Shown here in pieces: positions 55,342-63,449 of a stretch of DNA of 64,000 nucleotides (its first letter is position 1; each line of letters opens with the position of its first letter). The position numbers and the translations under genes were made by a program. A model generated the notes under the pieces. It had not been told where the DNA came from. It saw only the letters and a program-made list of their open reading frames with translations, and did no database searches. This DNA comes from Arenimonas soli (GTDB taxonomy: Bacteria; Pseudomonadota; Gammaproteobacteria; Xanthomonadales; Xanthomonadaceae), in the NCBI RefSeq assembly GCF_014643775.1, contig NZ_BMKC01000001.1, positions 930,001 to 994,000 on the forward strand, read 5' to 3'.

Positions 55342-56686
55342 GTCCGCGACGCAGCTTGTTTTTCTCCTGATTGGCGTGCTGGTGGGCGCCGTGCTCGCTT
55401 TCCTGCTGGTTTCCGCCGGCGGCCGGCGCCAGCGCGAGGTCCAGCAGGCCGAACACCGCGAGGCCCAGGCCCGGCTCGAAGCCGAACTGCGCGAAACCCG
55501 CGCCGCCCGCGAAGCCAGCGAGTCCCGGGCCGCCGGCGCCGATACCCGCGCCGCCGCGCTCGAGGCCCGGCTGCAGGCCGAGCAGGCCGCCGCCCGGCAG
55601 CGCTACGCCGACCTCGAAGGCGCCCGCGAACGCCTCAAGTCCGAGTTCCAGGCCCTGGCGGCGGAAATCCTGGAAGACAAGTCGCGCCGTTTCGGCGAAC
55701 AGAACGCCAACCAGCTGGGCCAGTTGCTCAACCCGCTGCGCGAACAGCTGGTGGACTTCCGCAAGGTGGTTTCCGACACCTACGAAAAGGAAGGCCGCGA
55801 GCGCGTCACCCTGCAGGCCGAGCTCAAGCAGCTGCTGGAACTCAACCGCCAGCTCAGCGACGAGGCCGGCAGCCTCACCCGGGCCCTGACCACCGACAAC
55901 CGCACCCAGGGCTATTGGGGCGAGCTCAAGCTCGAACGCCTGCTCGAAAGCGCCGGCCTGGAAAAAGGCCAGCAGTACCTCACCCAGGAAAGCTTCAAGG
56001 ACGAAGCCGGCGACCGCTACCGCCCCGACGCCCTGCTGCTGCTGCCCGAAGACCGCCACATCGTCATCGACGCCAAGGTGGTCCTGCTCGACTACCAGCG
56101 CGCCTGCGCCGCCGACATCGACGACGGCGATCGCGAACGTTTCCTGGGCCAGCACACGGCGGCCCTGAAGAACCACGTGCGCGAACTGGGCGACAAGGAC
56201 TACAGCCGCCTCAAGGGCCTGACCAGCCCCGACCTGGTGCTGATGTTCGTGCCGGTCGAGGCGGCTTTCCTTGAGGCCCTGCGCCGGGATCCGGGCCTCT
56301 ACGACTTCGCCTTCGGCAAGAAGATCATCCTGGTCGGGCCCAGCAACCTGCTGGCCTCGCTGCGGCTGGTGGCGCAGATCTGGCGCACCGAGGCCCAGAC
56401 CCGCAACGCCAAGGCCATCGCCGATCGCGGCGCGGCCCTGTACGACAAGTTCGTCGGTTTCACCGAAGACCTGGGCCGCGTCGGCGAACACCTCGATCGT
56501 GCCCAGAAGGCCCAGCAGGATGCCCTGGGCAAGCTGTCCCAGGGCCGGGGCAACCTGGTCCGCCAGGCCGAAATGCTGCGCCAGCTGGGCGTGGCCCCGT
56601 CCAAGAAGCTGCCGGCCGCCCTGCAGGACGCCTCGGCGCCCGACGAGGGCGAGGGCGACGAGGCGCCGGCCCCGCCGGCGGGCTGA
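55340..56686 (+). CDS. rmuC: DNA recombination protein RmuC homologue
   Basis: 448 residues. An N-terminal membrane helix (about 5-25) is followed by a long coiled coil (about 30-115) and the RmuC nuclease-like domain (about 130-400), with TQGYWGELKLERLLESAGLE, YRPDALLLLPEDRHIVIDAK and VPVEAAFLEAL. RmuC limits inversions at short inverted repeats; the mechanism is poorly known. The only plausible start is TTG at 55340; its ribosome site (GGGG) is in the 3' arm of the upstream terminator. GTG at 55376 would cut into the membrane helix. C-terminal tail is acidic and proline-rich. Confidence 0.9.
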   Translation: MSATQLVFLLIGVLVGAVLAFLLVSAGGRRQREVQQAEHREAQARLEAELRETRAAREASESRAAGADTRAAALEARLQAEQAAARQRYADLEGARERLKSEFQALAAEILEDKSRRFGEQNANQLGQLLNPLREQLVDFRKVVSDTYEKEGRERVTLQAELKQLLELNRQLSDEAGSLTRALTTDNRTQGYWGELKLERLLESAGLEKGQQYLTQESFKDEAGDRYRPDALLLLPEDRHIVIDAKVVLLDYQRACAADIDDGDRERFLGQHTAALKNHVRELGDKDYSRLKGLTSPDLVLMFVPVEAAFLEALRRDPGLYDFAFGKKIILVGPSNLLASLRLVAQIWRTEAQTRNAKAIADRGAALYDKFVGFTEDLGRVGEHLDRAQKAQQDALGKLSQGRGNLVRQAEMLRQLGVAPSKKLPAALQDASAPDEGEGDEAPAPPAG

Positions 56687-56771
56687 TCCCGCCCCGGCCT
56701 TCACGCCGCCCTGTGGGCAGCGGGCAGCCGCTCGGGTTAGGCTGCGCGCTGGCTAGGGAGGAGCTGCAACA

Positions 56772-58307
56772 ATGCTGAAACGTCTTTTGATGGTCGCCCT
56801 GATGTGGCTGGCCGTGGGAACCGTGGCCGTCGCGCAGGAGGCCGTCGAGGGAACGGTCGCCGAACCGACCGTCGCCGAGCGCATCGACGCGGCCGTGCGG
56901 CCGGTCGCCGATGCGGTTTCGGGCGGCATCTTCTATTCGGTGCCGGTTGGCGGCGTTCAATTCCCGCTGATCGTGGGCTGGCTGATCCTGGCCGGTTTCA
57001 TCTTCACGCTGTATTTCGGCTTCATCAACGTGCGCGGCTTCAAGCACGGTTTCGACCTGATCCGCGGCAAGTACAGCGACCCGAAGTCCAAAGACGCCGG
57101 CGAAGTCAGCCATTTCCGCGCGCTCACCTCGGCCGTGTCCGGCACGGTGGGCCTGGGCAACATCGCCGGCGTGGCCGTGGCCATCACCATCGGCGGCCCG
57201 GGCGCCACGTTCTGGATGATCCTGGCCGGCTTGCTGGGCATGAGCACGAAGTTCGTCGAGTGCACGCTGGGCGTGATGTACCGGCTTGAAAAGCCCGACG
57301 GCACGATCTCGGGCGGCCCGATGTACTACCTCAGCCGCGGCATCACCGAAAACTACCCGGGCCTGCGCCATTTCGGCAGCGCGCTGGCGATCATCTTCGC
57401 CCTGTGCGCCATGATGGGCGCGATCGGCGCCGGCGCGATGTTCCAGGCCAACCAGGCCTATGCGCAGATCGAAAACGTCACCGGCGGCATGAGCAACGGC
57501 AGCCTGTGGTTCGGCCTGCTGTACGCGGTGCTGGGCGGCGTGGTGGTCATCGGCGGCATCACCCGCATCGGTTCGGTGACGGCACGCCTGGTGCCGGGCA
57601 TGGCGGCGCTGTACATCATCGGCGCGCTGTTCGTGATCTTCACGAACATTGGCCAGGTGCCGGCAGCCTTCGGGGCGATCATCGACGGCGCGTTCACCGC
57701 CGAAGGCGTCACCGGCGGCGTGATCGGCGCGCTGATCCAGGGCTTCCGCCGCGCGGCGTTCTCGAACGAAGCCGGCCTGGGTTCGGCGGCGATCGCCCAC
57801 TCGGCGGTGAAGACCAAGGAGCCGCTGACGGAGGGTTTCGTCGCGCTCTGGGAACCGTTCATCGACACGGTGGTCATCTGCACGATGACGGCGCTGGTGA
57901 TCATCATCACCAACCAGCACATCGTCGGCGGCGCCGACGGCGTGCAGCTGACCTCGAACGCGTTCGCGACGATCGGTGACTGGACGCCCTATGCACTGGC
58001 GGTGATCGTGCTGCTGTTCGCATTCTCGACCACGATTACCTGGGCCTATTACGGGGCGAAGGCCTGCAGCTTCCTGTTCAATGAATCGAAGGTGGCGCTG
58101 TACGGCTTCAAGTTCTTCTACCTGGTGATGGCGGTGGTGGGCTGCACGATGCCGCTGGGCAGCATCGTGGACATCGCCGACGCGCTGCTGTTCATCATGG
58201 CCATCCCGAACCTGATCGGCGTCTACCTGCTGATGCCGGTGGTGAAGAGGGCCCTGGACTCGTACTGGTCCCGCCTCAAGTCCGGCGAAATCCACAAGGT
58301 CGCCTGA
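56772..58307 (+). CDS. Sodium:alanine/glycine symporter (AGCS family)
   Basis: 511 residues with about eleven membrane helices after an N-terminal hydrophobic segment that may be a signal-like helix (about 4-21). AGCS signatures are visible in SAVSGTVGLGNIAGVAVAI, GGPMYYLSRG and RAAFSNEAGLGSAAIAHS. Members import alanine or glycine with Na+. GGGAGGAG lies about 9 bases before the ATG. It ends in a REP-like terminator element. Fine specificity is not readable. Confidence 0.92.
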   Translation: MLKRLLMVALMWLAVGTVAVAQEAVEGTVAEPTVAERIDAAVRPVADAVSGGIFYSVPVGGVQFPLIVGWLILAGFIFTLYFGFINVRGFKHGFDLIRGKYSDPKSKDAGEVSHFRALTSAVSGTVGLGNIAGVAVAITIGGPGATFWMILAGLLGMSTKFVECTLGVMYRLEKPDGTISGGPMYYLSRGITENYPGLRHFGSALAIIFALCAMMGAIGAGAMFQANQAYAQIENVTGGMSNGSLWFGLLYAVLGGVVVIGGITRIGSVTARLVPGMAALYIIGALFVIFTNIGQVPAAFGAIIDGAFTAEGVTGGVIGALIQGFRRAAFSNEAGLGSAAIAHSAVKTKEPLTEGFVALWEPFIDTVVICTMTALVIIITNQHIVGGADGVQLTSNAFATIGDWTPYALAVIVLLFAFSTTITWAYYGAKACSFLFNESKVALYGFKFFYLVMAVVGCTMPLGSIVDIADALLFIMAIPNLIGVYLLMPVVKRALDSYWSRLKSGEIHKVA

Positions 58308-58311
58308 CCGG

Positions 58312-58369
58312 CTCCTGTGGGAGCGCCTCCGGGCGCGAAAAAACGGCCCGCGAAAGCGGGCCGTTTTTG
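58312..58369 (+). repeat. REP-like element with terminator hairpin, copy 1
   Basis: CTCCTGTGGGAGCGCCTCCG leads into GGGCGCGAA and then the terminator stem AAACGGCCCGC (58341-58351)/GCGGGCCGTTT with a GAAA tetraloop and TTTTT. The GTGGGAGCGCC...GGGCGCGAA part is the kind of REP sequence common in pseudomonads and xanthomonads. A related copy in inverted orientation lies at 59304-59356. Confidence 0.75.
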
Positions 58370-58546
58370 TTGGCCGGGGCGGCGGGGAATTCGCGGCCCT
58401 TGCCGGGTTGATGTCGTTCTTGTTGCCCGGCCAGGCAGTGCCTAGAATCCGGCAGAATCATCGGGGCGCGGGCCACTCAGTCTGGCAGGGCGTTGCGATA
58501 GGCCACCGGACCCCGGGGTCCGTTCCTGAGGTCATTGGGGCGAAGA

Positions 58547-58894
58547 ATGGGGATGTTCGATGAGGCGGGGGATCCCGAGCCAATGACTGCCGAAGTTGCC
58601 ATTGGTCGGGGCGAAAAGTGCGTGGAGGCGATTTCCCATTTTCTTGTGTTGATGGTCGTTTTGCTCTTCATACCGGCCTATCTGATCCAGGACTTGCCGA
58701 AGTGGTCGATTTACGTGTTCGCCATTCCTGTCTGGTACCTCATTTGGATCGTGCTTTTTCGCCGGTGGCGAAGTTGGGCAGTCGCCAAGGGGTGTGATCC
58801 TCAGGCGCTCCAGGAGGAAGGCGAATCCACGGGTTTCATCCCGCCGCGGGGGTCGCTGTTCTGGTACCTCGGGTGGCCGGCGTATGCGGCCTAG
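58547..58894 (+). CDS. Small two-helix membrane protein, unknown
   Basis: About 115 residues from the ATG at 58547; ATG at 58553 and TTG at 58535 are alternatives. A short acidic N-terminus is followed by two membrane helices (about 31-50 and 55-75, VEAISHFLVLMVVLLFIPAY and IYVFAIPVWYLIWIVLFRRW) and a charged C-terminal tail. I do not recognise the family. A TAGAAT -10-like element lies at 58443. The DNA is markedly less GC-rich than its surroundings (29 of 60 bases at 58621-58680) and the gene sits between inverted REP-like elements. Confidence 0.6.
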   Translation: MGMFDEAGDPEPMTAEVAIGRGEKCVEAISHFLVLMVVLLFIPAYLIQDLPKWSIYVFAIPVWYLIWIVLFRRWRSWAVAKGCDPQALQEEGESTGFIPPRGSLFWYLGWPAYAA

Positions 58895-58948
58895 CCATTT
58901 CTTCCGGCCGGCGCCCTTGGCTCCGCCTGGCCCGGGGTGTCGGGCGTC

Positions 58949-59227
58949 ATGACTGACTTGCAGAAGCGTTCCTTGGCCTTCCACCCATTGGCCACGTTCG
59001 TGCTGCGCTTTTCGCTTGCCCTGGCAGCGGCGCTTCTGGTCTTCTACATCATTCCGGGGTTTGACGTGGAAGTTGGCCATCGGTCGATCACGCTCAGTCA
59101 TCCGACAGGGCTTACTCCAGTCCTGGCCGCGTTCTATCTTTTGCTCGCCGTCGGACTTTCCCTGTTTGGATGGCGCGCCTGGATACGTCATATCGGTCCC
59201 TGGTGGCGCTCGGGTGGCGACGGCTGA
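58949..59227 (+). CDS. Small two-helix membrane protein, unknown
   Basis: 92 residues from ATG 58949 (GTG at 58937 would add four codons). Two hydrophobic helices (about 18-38 and 55-77, around LRFSLALAAALLVFYIIPGF and AAFYLLLAVGLSLFGW) are linked by a short polar loop. The basic and tryptophan-rich end is WRAWIRHIGPWWRSG. No family recognised. Same composition and orientation as the gene 54 bases upstream, so the two probably arrived together. The 140 bases after it hold only the second REP-like element. Confidence 0.5.
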   Translation: MTDLQKRSLAFHPLATFVLRFSLALAAALLVFYIIPGFDVEVGHRSITLSHPTGLTPVLAAFYLLLAVGLSLFGWRAWIRHIGPWWRSGGDG

Positions 59228-59303
59228 GCCATCGCCCAGGCCGGATGCGCAGGACCTGGTGACGTGGTGCGTTCCAGCTTGATGATCCCTGCTGCCCGAA
59301 CCA

Positions 59304-59356
59304 GAAGAAACGGCCCGCTTTCGCAGGCCGTTCTTCGCGCTTGAAGGCGCTCCTGC
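59304..59356 (-). repeat. REP-like element with terminator hairpin, copy 2
   Basis: Read on the minus strand, AGCAGGAGCGCCTTCAAGCG is followed by CGAAGAACGGCCTGC, GAAA and GCGGGCCGTTTCTTC. That is the same order of parts as copy 1, with about four in five bases shared. It begins 13 bases after the NSS transporter stop and should act as that gene's terminator, just as copy 1 does for the AGCS gene. Confidence 0.72.
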
Positions 59357-59368
59357 TGGGGTGTCGGG

Positions 59369-60724
59369 TCAGCCGAGGATCTTGGCCGCCAGCACGATCA
59401 GCACCAGCACCGGGGCGATGATGCAGATCAGGAAGCGCCAGGCCTGGAAGCCGAAGTCGCCCAGGTGGGAAAGCTGCTCGCGGGTGATCCTGCGGCTGAG
59501 CACGTAGCCCGCGAAGATCGCGATCAGCAGGCCGCCCACCGGCAGCATGATGTCGGAAGCCACGAACTCGATGGCGCCCTGCAGGTCGCGGCCGAACACC
59601 CGCACGTTCTGCCAGACGTTGAAGCCCAGCGCCGTCACCAGCCCGATGGCCCAGATCACCAGCGCCGCGATGATCGCCGAGGTCTTGCGCGACATGTTGC
59701 CCTTCTCGACCAGGAAGGCCGTGGGCGGCTCGAGCAGCGAAATCGACGAGGTCCAGGCCGCCACGAACAGCAGGCCGAAGAAGGCGACCGCGTACGGGAT
59801 GCCGAAGGACATGTCGTTGAAGGCCAGCGGCAGCGAGGTGAAGATCAGGCCCGGGCCACCGCCCGCCGGATCCAGGCCGAAGGCGAACAGCACCGGGAAG
59901 ATCGCCAGGCCGGCCAGCAGCGCGATGGTGGTGTCCATGCCGGCCACGGTCACCGCCACGCGCGGGATGGAGATGTCGCGGGGCAGGTAGGCGCCGTAGG
60001 TCATGATGCCGCACATGCCCAGGCTCAGCGAAAAGAAGGCCTGGCCCAGCGCCGCCAGCAGGGTGTCGCCGGTGACTTCGCTGAAGTCGGGCTTGAACAG
60101 GAACTCGAAGGCCTGGCCGATCTTGCCGGTGCTGATGCCGTAGGCCAGCAGGCCCAGCAGGATCAGGAACAGCAGCGGCATCAGGAACTTCACCGCACGC
60201 TCGAGGCCTTTTTCAACGCCCATCGCCACCACGCCCAGCGTCACCAGCATGAACATGCTGTGCCAGAAGACCAGGGTGGACGGGCTGGCGAGCAAGGCGC
60301 CGAAGGTGGCGCCCGGGTCGGTGATGGGCGCGCCGCCGAACATCTGCGCCACGTACAGCCAGACGTAGTGCAGGGTCCAGCCGCCGACCACGCTGTAGAA
60401 GCTGAGGATCGCGACCGCGGCGAGCATGCCGATCCAGCCGATGACGGTCCAGCCGCCGCTGTGGCCACCTTCGCGGGTGAGCTTGCGCAGCGTGTTCACC
60501 GGGCTCATGCGGCCTTCGCGGCCCATCAGGATTTCCGCCGCCATGATCGGCAGCCCGACCAGCAGGATGCAGCCCAGGTAGATCAGCACGAAGGCGCCGC
60601 CGCCGTTGTCCGAGGCCAGGTAGGGGAAGCGCCAGATGTTGCCCAGGCCCACCGCCGAACCGCTGGCGGCCAGGATGAAGGCCAGGCGCGAGGACCACAT
60701 GCCGTGGATTGATTTGGTGTCCAT
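59369..60724 (-). CDS. Sodium-dependent transporter, NSS/SNF family
   Basis: 451 residues with 11-12 membrane helices. The neurotransmitter:sodium symporter signature is at the N-terminus: SSRLAFILAASGSAVGLGNI then WRFPYLASDNGGGAFVLIYL, which forms the unwound helix 1 and the sodium sites. GDTLLAALGQAFFSLSLGMC covers helix 6. Bacterial members take up amino acids (LeuT, TnaT, MhsT). It lies 30 bases after nhaC on the same strand, so the two are probably cotranscribed, and it ends in REP-like copy 2. Confidence 0.92.
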   Translation of the reverse strand: MDTKSIHGMWSSRLAFILAASGSAVGLGNIWRFPYLASDNGGGAFVLIYLGCILLVGLPIMAAEILMGREGRMSPVNTLRKLTREGGHSGGWTVIGWIGMLAAVAILSFYSVVGGWTLHYVWLYVAQMFGGAPITDPGATFGALLASPSTLVFWHSMFMLVTLGVVAMGVEKGLERAVKFLMPLLFLILLGLLAYGISTGKIGQAFEFLFKPDFSEVTGDTLLAALGQAFFSLSLGMCGIMTYGAYLPRDISIPRVAVTVAGMDTTIALLAGLAIFPVLFAFGLDPAGGGPGLIFTSLPLAFNDMSFGIPYAVAFFGLLFVAAWTSSISLLEPPTAFLVEKGNMSRKTSAIIAALVIWAIGLVTALGFNVWQNVRVFGRDLQGAIEFVASDIMLPVGGLLIAIFAGYVLSRRITREQLSHLGDFGFQAWRFLICIIAPVLVLIVLAAKILG

Positions 60725-60754
60725 CAGGTTCGTATTCCGGTTTGGATGGGGGGA

Positions 60755-62242
60755 TCAGCCGGGACGGCGGTGTTCGACCACGACCCTAGGGCTGGTCTTG
60801 AGGATCTTGAAGCCGATGTAGGCAAAGATGCCGGCCAGGATCGGGTTCACCAGGTTGAACAGGGCGTAGGGCAGGTAGTCGAGCGTGGCCACGCCGAGGG
60901 TGGCGGCCATGTAGGCGCCGCAGGTGTTCCAGGGAATAAGCGGCGAGGTGATGGTGCCGGCGTCCTCGAGCGCACGCGAGAGGTTCTCGGGCGCCAGGCC
61001 GCGCTTTTCGTATTCACTTTTGTAGATGCGGCCCGGCAGCACGATGGCCAGGTACTGGTCGGCGGCCAGGATGTTGGTGCCGAAGGCGGTTACCAGGGTC
61101 GCGACGATCAGCGAACCGGTGGAGCGCGCCATCTTCAGCACGCTGCGGATCAGCCGCTCGAGCAGGCCGACCTTGTCCATCACCGCGCCGAAGGTCATCG
61201 CGCAGACGATCAGCCAGACGGTGTTGAGCATGCTCGACATGCCGCCGCGGTTGAGCAGGTCGTCGACGGCGGCGTTGCCGCTTTCGCCCTTGTAGCCGTC
61301 GAAAAGTGCCGTCCAGGCCCCCGACAGCAGGGCCATGGGGCGGGAAAGGGCTTCGTTGCCGGCCAGGGCCACGACCAGTTCGGGCTGGAAGATGACGGCG
61401 AACACGGCACCGAGCAAGGCGCCGATGAAGATGGTCGGGAAGGCCGGGAAGCGCCGGATGGCCAGCGCGAACACCACCACCAGCGGGATCAACAGGTGCG
61501 GGCCCAGGGCGAATTGCTTCTGCAGTTCGTTCGACAGGTCGCCGAAGCCCACCGCGGCGTCGCCGGCCTTGCCGCCGAGGCTGAGGAAGGCGAAGCCGAC
61601 CAGGGCGATGGCCAGGCTGGGCAGGGTGGTCCAGGTCATGTGCCGCACGTGGGCGAACAGTTCGCCGCCGGCGGCGGCCGGGGCGAGGTTGGTGGTGTCG
61701 GACAGCGGCGAAAGTTTGTCGCCGAAGTAGGCGCCGGAAATGATCGCGCCGGCAGTGATCGCCACGTCCAGGCCCAGGCCCTGGGCCACGCCGATGAGCG
61801 CCACGCCCAGGGTGCCGGCCACGGTCCAGGAACTGCCGATGGTGATCGCGACGATGGCGCAGACCAGGCACACGGCCGGGTAGAAGAAGGACGGGTGCAG
61901 GATCGCCAGGCCGTAATGGATCATCGTGGGCACGGCGCCCGAGAGGATCCAGGTGCCGATGAGCGCACCGACCGCCAGCAGGATCAGGATGGCGGTGCCG
62001 GAAATGGCGATGCCGTTGATGATCGCTTCCTGGATGTCGTCCCAGCGCATGCCGTTGCGCAGGCCGACGATGGCGGCGACGCCGGCCGCCAGCAGCAGCG
62101 AAATCTGGTTGGCGCCGTAGGACGAATTATCGGCGTACAGGTAAACCGCCAGCGGCAGCAGCAGGAACAGCACCAGCAGCGGCAACAGGGCCTGCAGCAG
62201 GCTCGGTTCGCGGCCCGGGCGGGCCGGCGAGGTCTCGGACAT
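60755..62242 (-). CDS. nhaC: Na+/H+ antiporter NhaC family
   Basis: 495 residues with about 12 membrane helices. NhaC-family blocks include TIGSSWTVAGTLGVALIGVA, GAYFGDKLSPLSDTTNLAPA (conserved acidic and polar residues of the transport path) and GTITSPLIPWNTCGAY. It exports Na+ (or possibly malate/lactate with Na+ in the MleN branch) in exchange for protons. The ATG is preferred over a GTG two codons earlier. With the NSS gene downstream it would help manage the sodium gradient the symporter uses (inference). Confidence 0.92.
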   Translation of the reverse strand: MSETSPARPGREPSLLQALLPLLVLFLLLPLAVYLYADNSSYGANQISLLLAAGVAAIVGLRNGMRWDDIQEAIINGIAISGTAILILLAVGALIGTWILSGAVPTMIHYGLAILHPSFFYPAVCLVCAIVAITIGSSWTVAGTLGVALIGVAQGLGLDVAITAGAIISGAYFGDKLSPLSDTTNLAPAAAGGELFAHVRHMTWTTLPSLAIALVGFAFLSLGGKAGDAAVGFGDLSNELQKQFALGPHLLIPLVVVFALAIRRFPAFPTIFIGALLGAVFAVIFQPELVVALAGNEALSRPMALLSGAWTALFDGYKGESGNAAVDDLLNRGGMSSMLNTVWLIVCAMTFGAVMDKVGLLERLIRSVLKMARSTGSLIVATLVTAFGTNILAADQYLAIVLPGRIYKSEYEKRGLAPENLSRALEDAGTITSPLIPWNTCGAYMAATLGVATLDYLPYALFNLVNPILAGIFAYIGFKILKTSPRVVVEHRRPG

Positions 62243-62337
62243 GAACACTCTCTCCCCAGAGGTATCGGCCGAGTTTACCCGAGCGGGCGGGGCGTCGTGG
62301 GTAGACTGGCGGCCTCTTTCTGGTACATCCGTGGCCC

Positions 62338-62907
62338 ATGCCCCCTGAATTCGACCTCGCCGCCGCCCTGGCCGGCTACCGCCGGCGCCACCCCGGGGAA
62401 GCCGCCGTGGTGGACCTGTTCCAGGCCCTGCTGGCCGACCCGGGCCCGGTTTACGAACGGCGCCGCCTGGCCGGGCATTTCACCGGCTCGGCCTGGCTGG
62501 TGGACGCGGCCGGGCAACGGGTGCTGCTGACCCACCACCGCAAGCTGGGCCGCTGGCTGCAACTGGGCGGGCACGCCGACGGGGACGCCAACCTGGCGGC
62601 GGTGGCGCTGAAGGAAGCCCAGGAAGAGTCAGGGCTGCCCGACCTGGTGGTGGAACCGGTGATCCTCGACCTGGACCGGCACGCCATCCCGGCCCGCGGC
62701 GAGGAGCCGGAACACTGGCACTACGACGTGCGCTTCGTCGTACGGGCCACGGGCAGCGAGGAATTCGCCGTGGGCGAGGAATCGCTGGACCTGGCGTGGA
62801 AGCCGATCAGCGAAATCGCGGCCGATCCGGCGGCGGACGAATCGCTGCGCCGGATGGCCGCGAAGTGGATCAGGCGCGACCGCCAAACTCACCCGTCGTC
62901 GTACTGA
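62338..62907 (+). CDS. NUDIX hydrolase
   Basis: 189 residues. NUDIX box: [20 protein letters not shown] continuing EESGL, where the REUxEE core reads KEAQEE. The first conserved Glu of the box (GxxxxxE) is Ala here, as happens in the GGHADG subgroup. The protein likely hydrolyses a nucleoside diphosphate derivative; substrate unknown. TAGACT at 62302-62307 is a possible -10. Its last 38 bases overlap the 3' end of the convergent efpL gene. Confidence 0.9.
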   Translation: MPPEFDLAAALAGYRRRHPGEAAVVDLFQALLADPGPVYERRRLAGHFTGSAWLVDAAGQRVLLTHHRKLGRWLQLGGHADGDANLAAVALKEAQEESGLPDLVVEPVILDLDRHAIPARGEEPEHWHYDVRFVVRATGSEEFAVGEESLDLAWKPISEIAADPAADESLRRMAAKWIRRDRQTHPSSY

Positions 62908-63433
62908 CCAGGATCTTCTCGCCGTTGGAAATGTACTCCGGCACCATGATCTCGATGCCGGTGTTGAGCTTGGCCGGCTTCGGGCGCTTGGTGGCGGTGC
63001 CGCCCTTGAGTTCCGGCGGGGTGTCCACGACTTCCAGCACCACGCTCGGCGGCAGCTGCACGGCCACCGGGGCGTCTTCGATCAGCTGCACGTAGCAGCC
63101 TTCCAGGCCGTCGGTGATGTAACCGGCGTCGTCGCCGATGACGTCGGCATCGAGCTGGTAGGGCGTGTAGTCCTCGGCGTCGAGGAACACGAAGGCGTCG
63201 CCGTCCTTGTAGCTGAAGGTGCTGGCGCGGCGGCTGAGCTCGACTTCGCGCAGTTCATCGTCGCCGCCGACGCTGAGGTCGTACTTCACCCCGCCCGGCA
63301 CGCTGTACATGGTGAAGCGGAACTTGACGTTGCCACCGCGACCCTGCGGCGAGCTGCGTTCGATGTCGCGGATCTGGTAGACGGTGCCGTTGTGTTCGAC
63401 GACGTTGCCTTTCTTGATGTCGGAAGCTTTCAT
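62870..63433 (-). CDS. efpL: Elongation factor P-like protein EfpL (YeiP)
   Basis: 187-residue EF-P paralogue. The domain I loop reads [11 protein letters not shown], with Arg where EF-P has the modified Lys, the mark of the EfpL/YeiP family; this arginine is not lysylated. EfpL acts on stalled proline-rich translation alongside EF-P. It lacks the RVK-type EF-P ending. It starts 16 bases after the upstream SDR stop and is probably cotranscribed with it. Confidence 0.95.
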   Translation of the reverse strand: MKASDIKKGNVVEHNGTVYQIRDIERSSPQGRGGNVKFRFTMYSVPGGVKYDLSVGGDDELREVELSRRASTFSYKDGDAFVFLDAEDYTPYQLDADVIGDDAGYITDGLEGCYVQLIEDAPVAVQLPPSVVLEVVDTPPELKGGTATKRPKPAKLNTGIEIMVPEYISNGEKILVSTTTGEFGGRA

Positions 63434-63449
63434 GGATTGGGCTCGGGGG

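Noticed and set aside
54638-56704. 688-codon minus-strand frame
   Set aside because: Antisense to HiPIP and rmuC, which have firm motifs; no recognisable domain.
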